From an uncultured bacterium (lineage in GTDB: Bacteria; Actinomycetota; Coriobacteriia; Coriobacteriales; Coriobacteriaceae): a stretch of 35,870 nt of DNA. The position numbers were made by a program, and so were the translations under genes. The notes beneath the pieces were generated by a model. The model ran no database searches and was not told the origin of the DNA. It worked only from the letters and a program-made list of their open reading frames with translations. This document shows positions 1-5,131 of the stretch, piece after piece. Location of the stretch: positions 1-35,870 of the forward strand of contig CAJMST010000019.1 in NCBI GenBank assembly GCA_905216145.1, read 5' to 3'. Each line of letters starts with the position of its first letter. Within the stretch, counting starts at the first letter, position 1.

Positions 1-55
1 CCGCAGTCATGCCGCTCGCCTGGATCACGTCAAGCCGACGCTTGGCCGCGTCCTC
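1..55. repeat. Terminal direct repeat, left copy (circular contig overlap)
   Basis: The first 55 bases are identical to bases 35816-35870. The dnaB reading frame continues through the overlap without a break. This is what an assembler leaves when it opens a circular or circularly permuted molecule, so the unit genome is 35,815 bp. A genuine short terminal repeat is less likely, because the overlap falls inside a gene and has the length of a common assembly k-mer. Confidence 0.95.
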
Positions 56-841
56 CGAGCAGACCGCGAAGGTGCCCCAGTCACGGTCGGTCAGGCGGCG
101 GCGCTTGATCGCGTCGAAGTCGATCTTCATGCCCTGCGTCACGATGCGGTCGCCGATCTTGCCGGCGGACGTTTCGAGGCTAAAAAAGCCGACCTTGAGC
201 GTCTTGGCCATGTGATAGGCCATCATCAGGGCAAGGGCCGTCTTTCCGTCGCTCGGGTAGCCGCCCAGCACCACCACGTCGCCGCGCCGGATGAAGCTGT
301 TGTGGTCAAGCACGTCCAGCCCGAAGCCCACATAGTCCGCGGCTGCGCCGCTCGCGTGGCGGGCGGAGAAATCCTGCAAAAGCTCCAGCATCGGCACGAC
401 CTTCACGCCGCGCCGCGAGGTCATCTGCGCCTGAAGCTCCGAGAGCAGCGGACGGACGTCGTCGAGCGTAGCCGCGCCGTTGATCTGCGCCGAGAGGGCG
501 CGGATGCGGCCCAGCGCCGCCTGCTCGCGCATAAGCTGCGCATATTCGCGCCAGCTCGCGCTTGTGGGCGTGACCTCCATCAGGTCGATAAGCTGTTGCT
601 GCTGCGGCGAGCCGGAGGCATAGCCGAGCTTCGCATTGATCGTGATGGCGTCAGCGTGCCCGCCCTCGCGGAACACCTCGCGCGCCGCCTGGAAAATCAG
701 CCGGTTGGCTGTGCTGGTAAAGTCGCGCTCGTCCACCTCGGCGAGCACCTGACTGACGATGCTCTCGTCGATCAGCATCGCGCCGAGCACAGCGCGCTCG
801 GCTTCCAAACCGGCGCTTGGCTGCGCGTCTACTCGGCCCAT
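1..841 (-). CDS. dnaB: Replicative DNA helicase DnaB, N-terminal part (continues at the right end)
   Basis: This is the first 280 codons of a DnaB-family replicative helicase; the rest lies at 35304-35815. Joined across the circle the gene is 1,353 bp (450 aa), the normal DnaB length. ATG at 841 follows a CGGAGGG ribosome-binding site. The N-terminal helical domain begins LEAERAVLGAMLID, the usual DnaB opening. The RecA-like domain has Walker A GGYPSDGKT at about residues 191-200, followed by FFSLETSAGKIGDRI. It would unwind DNA at the phage fork, loaded by the initiator encoded just upstream, whose gene overlaps it by 13 bp. The piece looks open-ended only because the contig was cut inside the gene. 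Confidence 0.96.
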   Translation of the reverse strand, partial: MGRVDAQPSAGLEAERAVLGAMLIDESIVSQVLAEVDERDFTSTANRLIFQAAREVFREGGHADAITINAKLGYASGSPQQQQLIDLMEVTPTSASWREYAQLMREQAALGRIRALSAQINGAATLDDVRPLLSELQAQMTSRRGVKVVPMLELLQDFSARHASGAAADYVGFGLDVLDHNSFIRRGDVVVLGGYPSDGKTALALMMAYHMAKTLKVGFFSLETSAGKIGDRIVTQGMKIDFDAIKRRRLTDRDWGTFAVCSEDAAKRRLDVIQASGMTA

Positions 842-1710
842 GTCCACCCTCCGTCCTGACTATCCGGCGGCTGCTCGATGCGGCGCACCGGCTGTGCCTT
901 GGCGCTCTGCGCCGGGCGCTTGGCCTTGGCATCCTCCCAGCGCCGGCCGTTGAGAAAGGTCGAGGCATACGGGATGCCGACGCCGTCCCGCCACGCGGGC
1001 GAGGCCTTGAGTACCTGCAGCGCCCGGCCGATGGTGTCGATCAGCGCGTCGTCTGGCTTGAGCTTGTCCCAGGCGCGCACCGCGCCCATGCGGTTCTCCC
1101 CGCGTGGGTAGTAGGCCCAGAAGCCCTCAAAGCGCTCCGGCTTCCATGTCGGCGTCGTTTTGCTGCGCCGTTTTCTCGGCTCCGCGCCGTCCCCCTTGGG
1201 GGGACTATAGGGGGGTATATTTCTATCCATAATCGTTTCTTCTCTAATCTGTTCCGCCTTGAAACCCGTCGACGGCTCAGCCGTTGACGGTTCACACCGT
1301 TGTCGGTGTTTCCCGACAACGGTGGAATTATCCTCCTCACCGTTGACTGAAAACCCGTCCAACGGTGTCGGGCTTTCGCGGGCAGTTTTACCGTTGTCTG
1401 GTTTTCCCGACAACGGTGGTGTTTCCTGCAGAACATAGACGTTGCCGTCAAATCGCCCACCCTCGTCATGGGCCTGCTCGCGGACCAGATACCCGACCGC
1501 CTCCAGCTCACGCACCATGCGGCGCATCTTATCGCGGCCGCAGCCGGCCTTGACGGCAAGGCCGGTCACGGTGTAGTCCCAATCGGGCGGGAGGCTCAGC
1601 ATCAATGCCAGCAGGCCGCGCGTCTCCAGCGCAAGCCGGTCGTCCTGTGCGGCACTTCGAGGCAGCGAAAAATACCCCCGCTCACGTATAACGATCCTTG
1701 CGTCTCCCAT
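829..1710 (-). CDS. Phage replication initiator / replisome organizer (DnaD-like)
   Basis: This 293-aa protein probably binds the phage origin and recruits the helicase encoded next to it. Residues about 5-90 look like a winged-helix DNA-binding domain (YFSLPRSA, then a helix-rich stretch ending MRRMVRELEAVGYLVRE). A low-complexity linker follows. The C-terminal part has the FEGFWAYYP ... AWDKLKPD ... YASTFLNGRRWED pattern seen in phage DnaD/initiator proteins. ATG 1710 is chosen because GGAGGA lies just upstream; an in-frame ATG at 1722 lacks a site. The linker DNA contains a cluster of repeated CCGTTG sites, as in lambda O, where the origin lies inside the initiator gene. The origin-binding role is inferred from this context. 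Confidence 0.82.
   Translation of the reverse strand: MGDARIVIRERGYFSLPRSAAQDDRLALETRGLLALMLSLPPDWDYTVTGLAVKAGCGRDKMRRMVRELEAVGYLVREQAHDEGGRFDGNVYVLQETPPLSGKPDNGKTARESPTPLDGFSVNGEEDNSTVVGKHRQRCEPSTAEPSTGFKAEQIREETIMDRNIPPYSPPKGDGAEPRKRRSKTTPTWKPERFEGFWAYYPRGENRMGAVRAWDKLKPDDALIDTIGRALQVLKASPAWRDGVGIPYASTFLNGRRWEDAKAKRPAQSAKAQPVRRIEQPPDSQDGGWTWAE
1281..1416. other. Candidate replication origin: iteron-like inverted repeats within the initiator gene
   Basis: Related 10-bp sites recur in this stretch. CCGTTGACGG lies at 1281-1290. CCGTTGTCGG (1297-1306) faces CCGACAACGG (1313-1322) across 6 nt. CCGTTGACTG lies at 1340-1349, and a diverged CCAACGG lies near 1359. CCGTTGTCTG (1391-1400) faces CCGACAACGG (1407-1416), again across 6 nt. 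They coincide with the unstructured linker of the initiator protein. Iterons inside an initiator gene are the known arrangement in lambdoid and many Gram-positive phages. That these are the actual origin is inference. Confidence 0.7.
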
Positions 1711-1804
1711 AGCTTCCTCCATCCAAATAGACGATGATCTTCATCAGCCGCTCTGTGAGAGACGTGACGCCGACGAGAATCAGGAAGATGTCCAGTCCCG
1801 TCAT
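1682..1804 (-). CDS. Small hydrophobic early protein (40 aa)
   Basis: The ATG at 1804 overlaps the TGA of the upstream regulator (ATGA coupling) and is preceded by GAGGGGAGG. The product begins MTGLDIFLILVGVTSLTERL, a short hydrophobic stretch that could be a single membrane-associated helix, followed by a basic tail (YGRRKDRYT). It overlaps the start of the initiator gene. No family was recognised. The coupling and good ribosome-binding site argue that it is translated. Confidence 0.6.
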   Translation of the reverse strand: MTGLDIFLILVGVTSLTERLMKIIVYLDGGSYGRRKDRYT

Positions 1805-2364
1805 GCGCGCGCCTCCCCTCGGAAGGTGTTGACATTCGTCTTTTTCTGCGATATACTGTGTTTGCAATGGTTTTCAGAGTTTCTCTGAGAGCGTGAACGC
1901 TTCGAGGTGCCAGCCTCGGGGCGTTCTTTTTTTGCGCCGTCCGCGTAAATCACCTGATAGGCCGCGGCGATGGTCTCGCGCAAGTCCTGCACGATGTTGT
2001 CGAACTCCGGGCGCTCCGCGTCGTCGATCACGCCGTCCTCGGCGATGCGGAGCAATCCGGCCAGCCGGTCCGCTGCGTCGCGCAGGCGGTTGGTCAGCGA
2101 GATGGTCGCCATCGGCAGGGGCTTGGGCTCCACCTCCGGCAGGATGCCGAGCCGGTCGGTCGCCTGCGCGTGCTCCAGCGCCAGCCAGCTCACGCCGTAG
2201 ACCTCGCACATCCGCGCGACGGTCTCGTCCGGCGGTGTGAGCCGTCCGCCCTCGTATCGCTTGAGCGTTTCGGGCGAGATGTGCAGCCGCTCCGCCGCCT
2301 CCTCCTGCGTCAAAAGGGTCGTTTTCCGCCCTCTTTGGTAGATATTCGGGTACAGTGCCGACAT
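1801..2364 (-). CDS. XRE-family helix-turn-helix regulator (187 aa)
   Basis: Residues about 15-60 form an XRE/Cro-CI helix-turn-helix (LTQEEAAERLHISPETLKRYEGG ... MCEVYGVSWLAL). The rest is a helical region containing LRDAADRLAGLLRIAEDG and a basic Ser/Arg-rich tail. GGAGGAC lies upstream of ATG 2364. It is the third of three leftward HTH genes in the early operon, just before the replication genes. It may regulate early transcription or act as an antirepressor-type switch; the exact role is unknown. The C-terminus couples to the next small gene through ATGA. Confidence 0.8.
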   Translation of the reverse strand: MSALYPNIYQRGRKTTLLTQEEAAERLHISPETLKRYEGGRLTPPDETVARMCEVYGVSWLALEHAQATDRLGILPEVEPKPLPMATISLTNRLRDAADRLAGLLRIAEDGVIDDAERPEFDNIVQDLRETIAAAYQVIYADGAKKERPEAGTSKRSRSQRNSENHCKHSISQKKTNVNTFRGEARA

Positions 2365-2393
2365 GGTAAAATGTCCTCCTTCGTGATATGATT

Positions 2394-2633
2394 TTAGTAA
2401 CGGATGGCCTCGCGCAGCTCCTCGATCGGGATGCCGAGCGCGCGGCCCAGCCGCCGCAGCTCGCCGAGCGTAAGGTCCTCGGGCTTCGCCTTCCGTCGGG
2501 CGACCGTCGTGCGCGAGATGTTCGCCTTGTCGCCTAACTGCTCGTTTGTCAGACCTCTCACGTCCGCCATGCCCCAGATCAGGGCGACGAGCTTTTCATT
2601 CGCTGTGTTCCTGCCTAAGTTGACGCGCGGCAT
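2394..2633 (-). CDS. Small Cro-like helix-turn-helix protein (79 aa)
   Basis: A compact XRE-type domain fills the protein: GLTNEQLGDKANISRTTVARRKAKPEDLTLGELRRLGRALGIPIEELREAI. The start at 2633 follows an excellent GGAGGTGAGG. The size and early-operon position fit a Cro- or excisionase-type DNA-binding protein. No partner or operator can be assigned from sequence alone. Confidence 0.8.
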   Translation of the reverse strand: MPRVNLGRNTANEKLVALIWGMADVRGLTNEQLGDKANISRTTVARRKAKPEDLTLGELRRLGRALGIPIEELREAIRY

Positions 2634-2645
2634 GTCCTCACCTCC

Positions 2646-2924
2646 TCACTTTCCTGCGGCCAGCGCTCTCGCGTCGGCCGCACCCTTGGCCGCCACCGCG
2701 GCCCTCGCCGCCTCGCTCGCGGCGCGAAGCGTTTCGTCGTCGTAGAGGTCGCTGACCTCACACTCCAGCAGCGCGGCGATCGTCGGCAGCTTGTCTGCCG
2801 TCGGCATGGCCGCACCGCTCTCCCATTGGGCGATGGCCTGATAGCTGACCGCCGCCGCCTGCGCCAGCTCGTAGCGCGTCATGCCGCGCGCCTCGCGCAG
2901 TGCGCGGATTCGGAATCTTGTCAA
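2646..2924 (-). CDS. XRE-family transcriptional regulator (92 aa), TTG start
   Basis: The classic HTH pattern starts immediately: RIRALREARGMTRYELAQAA, then AVSYQAIAQWESGAAMPTADKL ... LLECEVSDLYDDE. An alanine-rich C-terminal helix follows. The helix-turn-helix would be cut by the next ATG, so the TTG at 2924, preceded by AAAGGGTG, is taken as the start. A 17-bp inverted repeat (2972-2988) lies about 50 bp upstream and matches one next to the main early promoter. This protein or its neighbours may bind that pair. Confidence 0.82.
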   Translation of the reverse strand: MTRFRIRALREARGMTRYELAQAAAVSYQAIAQWESGAAMPTADKLPTIAALLECEVSDLYDDETLRAASEAARAAVAAKGAADARALAAGK

Positions 2925-2971
2925 TTCTTCACACCCTTTCTATTGATTTCGTCAAAAATGTGTGGTATAAG

Positions 2972-2988
2972 TTAAAGCGTGACTTTAA
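2972..2988. promoter_or_regulatory. Inverted repeat TTAAAG-N5-CTTTAA (candidate operator)
   Basis: TTAAAG (2972-2977) and CTTTAA (2983-2988) are separated by 5 nt. The same arms and spacing occur at 3451-3467 just downstream of the early promoter. It overlaps the 3' end of the 2985-3233 gene, in front of the 92-aa XRE gene. A two-copy shared operator for an early regulator is inferred. Confidence 0.6.
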
Positions 2989-3233
2989 TCTTTCTCGTTG
3001 CGCGCGCGGTCGATCGCGCCCTTGTCGATACAGACGCTGCCGGATGAGAGATCTCTCTCCATTTCCGCACCCTTCATGACCGCCATCATCAGCAGCTCGC
3101 GGGGGATGCCGCACCTCTCGCTGATGGAGTTTGCAAGGATGCCAAACTGAACAACGATGGTCGGCGTGCTCCCCTGCACGGTGACGACCGCGCCGCCCGG
3201 CGCGGACTTGATGCTGATCTCAAACTCTTTCAT
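2985..3233 (-). CDS. Hypothetical early protein (82 aa)
   Basis: ATG 3233 is chosen over an upstream in-frame start because AAAGGAG lies 8 nt before it; this gives MKEFEISIKSAPGGAVVTVQ. The N-terminal half reads as beta strands (VVTVQGSTPTIVVQFGILANSI) and the C-terminal half is helical and charged. The gene overlaps the preceding one by 14 bp, so it belongs to the same leftward early operon. No family was recognised. Confidence 0.6.
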   Translation of the reverse strand: MKEFEISIKSAPGGAVVTVQGSTPTIVVQFGILANSISERCGIPRELLMMAVMKGAEMERDLSSGSVCIDKGAIDRARNEKD

Positions 3234-3429
3234 GTTCCCCGCTCCTTTCGCACGATGTATACTGCGCGTCAATGACCTGATTCAGCGCGGTGCTGAGCTC
3301 GCGGAGCCGCTTGACCTTTGCGTGGTCCGACATCTCCTGTGCGCTGACGACGGTCTGGACCATACCGGCAAACGCCGGATAAAGCCCGCCGCGATCGGCT
3401 GCATCACGCAGAAACTCAAACTCGTTCAT
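3220..3429 (-). CDS. Hypothetical first gene of the leftward early operon (69 aa)
   Basis: This is the first open frame after the early promoter at 3480-3508, with AAAGGAG upstream of ATG 3429. The product is small, soluble and helical (FEFLRDAADRGGLYPAFAGM, KVKRLRELSTALNQVIDAQY). It overlaps the following gene by 14 bp. No domain was recognised. Its position makes it the first protein made on induction, so a regulatory or host-takeover role is possible but not shown. Confidence 0.62.
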   Translation of the reverse strand: MNEFEFLRDAADRGGLYPAFAGMVQTVVSAQEMSDHAKVKRLRELSTALNQVIDAQYTSCERSGEHERV

Positions 3430-3448
3430 GTTTCTTCTCCTTTCGCTC

Positions 3449-3469
3449 GGTTAAAGTCTCGCTTTAACC
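3449..3469. promoter_or_regulatory. Inverted repeat GGTTAAAG-N5-CTTTAACC (candidate operator)
   Basis: This is a perfect 8-5-8 inverted repeat just downstream of the expected start of the leftward early transcript. Its core repeats the 2972-2988 site. Its position between promoter and first gene suits a roadblock or feedback operator for an early-operon regulator. Confidence 0.65.
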
Positions 3470-3479
3470 TTGTACGCCT

Positions 3480-3508
3480 ATCTTAATCAGAGTTTTTCTG
3501 ATTGTCAA
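3480..3508 (-). promoter_or_regulatory. Leftward early promoter (PR-like)
   Basis: On the minus strand TTGACA (3508-3503) is followed by a 17-bp spacer and TAAGAT (3485-3480). This is a perfect -35 with a fair -10. The 19-bp operator at 3485-3503 fills the spacer, so repressor binding would block RNA polymerase directly. It would drive the early operon from 3429 leftward. Confidence 0.75.
3485..3503. promoter_or_regulatory. Repressor operator 1
   Basis: AATCAGA and TCTGATT are separated by 5 bp, a perfect 7-5-7 inverted repeat lying between the -35 and -10 of the leftward early promoter. The second site 29 bp away has the same architecture. Binding by the adjacent CI-like repressor is inferred from position. 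Confidence 0.75.
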
Positions 3509-3513
3509 TACAA

Positions 3514-3532
3514 AATCAAAAATTTTCTGATT
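3514..3532. promoter_or_regulatory. Repressor operator 2
   Basis: AATCAAA-N5-TCTGATT is a 7-5-7 repeat with one mismatch to operator 1 and its centre 29 bp away. It sits between operator 1 and the repressor gene, as expected for a site that also autoregulates the repressor. I see no convincing rightward -35/-10 pair for the repressor itself. Confidence 0.68.
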
Positions 3533-3566
3533 TTTATTTTAATTATACAAATGGATGTGATTTTAT

Positions 3567-4079
3567 TTGGGTAACTTAGACAACGAATACAATGCCGCCA
3601 GAGACCGAATTTTTGACTTGTTGAAGTCCAAAAACATATCACAGAAAGATTTTGCCATAGCTATTGGGGTATCGCCGCAAACAATTACAGACTGGAAAAA
3701 CGGAAAAAGCAGGTCTTTTATTGGGATGGCTGCAGTAATTGCACCAATCTTAGGTACTACGGCTGGATGGCTACTGTTTGGACAAGACAAAGAGAATCAA
3801 CCAGTCCAACAATACGAAACTGCATTGCGGGCGGAAATTATTCAGCTAAAAGAATTGCGCAAACAATCAAATAAGGACTGGAACGAAACGCTTGAATCGA
3901 TGTTAAGTTTGATAGACCATGTCATTGATATAATTAGTGATTCAGACAGGAAAACAGAAAACAGCCCGCCCTCAGAAGAGAGCGGACTGCCGCATATTTG
4001 GAATATGCTTAATTCCGAAGATAAGCAGAACGCGGTAGATTACATGAAATACCTCGCAGCGAAGCGAGAAAAATCCTGA
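3567..4079 (+). CDS. CI-like lysogeny repressor (170 aa)
   Basis: The N-terminal HTH reads IFDLLKSKNISQKDFAIAIGVSPQTITDWKNGKSRS, a typical XRE/CI repressor domain. GTTAGWLLFG follows, then a Glu/Lys-rich helical region and a C-terminal motif NSEDKQNAVDYMKYLAAKRE. There is no LexA-type peptidase domain, so induction is probably not by RecA self-cleavage. The TTG at 3567 is the start: GGATGTGA lies 6 nt upstream and no ATG fits. The gene diverges from the early operon across two operators. It is visibly AT-richer than its neighbours, suggesting acquisition from another source. Confidence 0.85.
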   Translation: MGNLDNEYNAARDRIFDLLKSKNISQKDFAIAIGVSPQTITDWKNGKSRSFIGMAAVIAPILGTTAGWLLFGQDKENQPVQQYETALRAEIIQLKELRKQSNKDWNETLESMLSLIDHVIDIISDSDRKTENSPPSEESGLPHIWNMLNSEDKQNAVDYMKYLAAKREKS

Positions 4080-4176
4080 CCTTTTCGCGGTCGTTCGGGG
4101 GGAGAGACCGATAGAGCGCCTCGGCGCTGCGGTCGAGTTCGGTCGCGGTCGGTGCTGTGTGGGGTGCTTCAGCCAT
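4009..4176 (-). CDS. Small protein convergent with the repressor (55 aa)
   Basis: ATG 4176 has AAAGGAGG at 8-nt spacing, and a promoter-like pair lies upstream at 4225-4253. The protein (ATELDRSAEALYRSLPPNDR, then EKVRIFLASLRG) resembles the helical segment 'L.P.DREKV..FL..L' found in many small Firmicutes regulators. It resembles the repressor's own C-terminal tail. Its 3' end overlaps the last 71 bp of the repressor gene on the opposite strand, so transcription here could interfere with repressor mRNA. It is probably a real gene; its function is unknown. Confidence 0.5.
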   Translation of the reverse strand: MAEAPHTAPTATELDRSAEALYRSLPPNDREKVRIFLASLRGISCNLPRSAYLRN

Positions 4177-4224
4177 AGCATGTGCCTCCTTTTTGATTTC
4201 GCAGCACGGTGGTCCTGCTATCCG

Positions 4225-4253
4225 ATTGTAGGTCGGCCCCGCCGCCCCTGCAA
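4225..4253 (-). promoter_or_regulatory. Candidate leftward promoter for the 55-aa gene
   Basis: On the minus strand TTGCAG (4253-4248), a 17-bp spacer and TACAAT (4230-4225) precede the AAAGGAGG of the small gene. The -10 is good and the -35 weak. The transcript would run antisense into the repressor 3' end. Confidence 0.45.
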
Positions 4254-4320
4254 CTGACGACGGGGCCTGCGCAGGCGAGCTGACACCTCCGGAGCACCTG
4301 CGTGTACTTTTACCATAGCA

Positions 4321-4350
4321 CCTTTTTCGGCAAGATGCTGTCGAAAAAGG
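4321..4350. promoter_or_regulatory. 9-bp inverted repeat between the 55-aa gene and ltp-like gene
   Basis: CCTTTTTCG (4321-4329) and CGAAAAAGG (4342-4350) are perfect arms separated by 12 nt, in a 256-bp intergenic stretch (4177-4432). It could be a regulator site or a weak terminator. The right arm lacks a following T-run, so a protein-binding site is at least as likely. Confidence 0.45.
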
Positions 4351-4399
4351 CGGAAAAATCGTTAAGTATCCGCGAACTTGCGGAAATAAATAAAAAATT

Positions 4400-4416
4400 G
4401 TGCCCGATTCGGGCAC
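4400..4416. repeat. 17-bp dispersed palindrome, copy 1
   Basis: GTGCCCGATTCGGGCAC. This is the only copy in a leader: it ends a few bases before the GAGGGAGGAAG ribosome-binding site of the ltp-like gene, so bound protein or a hairpin there could affect that gene. Confidence 0.9.
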
Positions 4417-4432
4417 GAGGGAGGAAGCGCAA

Positions 4433-5065
4433 ATGAAAAAAAGCAATTTCAGAAGTTTCCTGAGCGGAGTTGTCGTTACCCTTTTGATTGTGTGCCTTTT
4501 TGGCACGGCTATGGCAAAGTCCGGTTCCCAGTCCGGAACCCTCACATTCCGCGACATTAAGGTCACTCTTGATGGCTCGCGGATTGCGCTGACAGATGCA
4601 ACCGGCGCTGCAGTCGAGCCGTTTATCATTGACGGCACGACTTATCTTCCTGTCCGTGCGGTTGCGACTGCGCTCGGCCTGACGGTTGGGTGGGACAATG
4701 CCACCAACACCGTCGTGCTGACTTCTCCGGGCAAAACGCCCACGCAGCCCACAACGCCGGCACAGACCGGCGAGCCGACAATGGGGCAGAAAAACGCTTT
4801 GGCAAAGGCCAAGTCTTACTTAAACTACTCGGCATTTTCTTACAAGGGCTTGATCAAGCAACTCGAATATGAAAAGTTCTCGACTGCGGATGCCACTTAT
4901 GCCGTGGACAACTGCGGTGCAGACTGGTTTGAGCAAGCTGCGAAGAAAGCCAAGTCCTATCTTAGTTTCACATCGTTCTCCCGCGATGGCTTGATCGAAC
5001 AGCTCGAGTACGACGGCTTCACGCATGAGCAGGCCGTTTACGGCGTAGAGCAGAATGGATATTAA
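4433..5065 (+). CDS. Secreted Ltp-like superinfection-exclusion candidate (210 aa)
   Basis: An N-terminal signal peptide (MKKSNFRSFLSGVVVTLLIV, then CLFGTAMA) ends at a probable signal peptidase I site AMA; there is no good lipobox. Residues about 35-95 match a copper-amine-oxidase N-terminal-like domain (FIIDGTTYLPVRAVATALGL). The C-terminal half holds two tandem repeats of about 45 aa (ALAKAKSYLNYSAFSYKGLI ... and AAKKAKSYLSFTSFSRDGLI ...), the Ltp/host-cell-surface-exposed lipoprotein repeat. In Streptococcus phage TP-J34, Ltp blocks DNA injection by superinfecting phages and its gene also lies in the lysogeny module. ATG 4433 follows GAGGGAGGAAG. The exclusion function here is inferred. 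Confidence 0.82.
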   Translation: MKKSNFRSFLSGVVVTLLIVCLFGTAMAKSGSQSGTLTFRDIKVTLDGSRIALTDATGAAVEPFIIDGTTYLPVRAVATALGLTVGWDNATNTVVLTSPGKTPTQPTTPAQTGEPTMGQKNALAKAKSYLNYSAFSYKGLIKQLEYEKFSTADATYAVDNCGADWFEQAAKKAKSYLSFTSFSRDGLIEQLEYDGFTHEQAVYGVEQNGY

Positions 5066-5078
5066 GTGACGCAAAAGG

Positions 5079-5100
5079 CCGCCGCCCGGCATGGCGGCGG
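5079..5100 (+). terminator. Hairpin after the ltp-like gene
   Basis: CCGCCGCC (5079-5086) pairs with GGCGGCGG (5093-5100) across a 6-nt loop. It lies 13 nt after the ltp-like stop and is followed by a weak T-containing stretch (TCGTTCCATTTT). It probably terminates or attenuates transcription before the integrase gene. Confidence 0.6.
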
Positions 5101-5131
5101 TCGTTCCATTTTCGCGAAGGGAGGCGGCGCG

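Noticed and set aside
1..841. A truncated dnaB pseudogene at the left end
   Set aside because: The frame continues exactly across the 55-bp overlap into the right-end part; the break is artificial.
3540..3566. Rightward promoter for the repressor (TATACA near 3544)
   Set aside because: No matching -35 at 16-18 bp, and the start would fall almost on the ribosome-binding site.
4400..4416. Palindrome copies as ordinary terminators
   Set aside because: No T-run follows any copy, five are inside genes, and the 1-nt centre gives a tight, short-loop hairpin.
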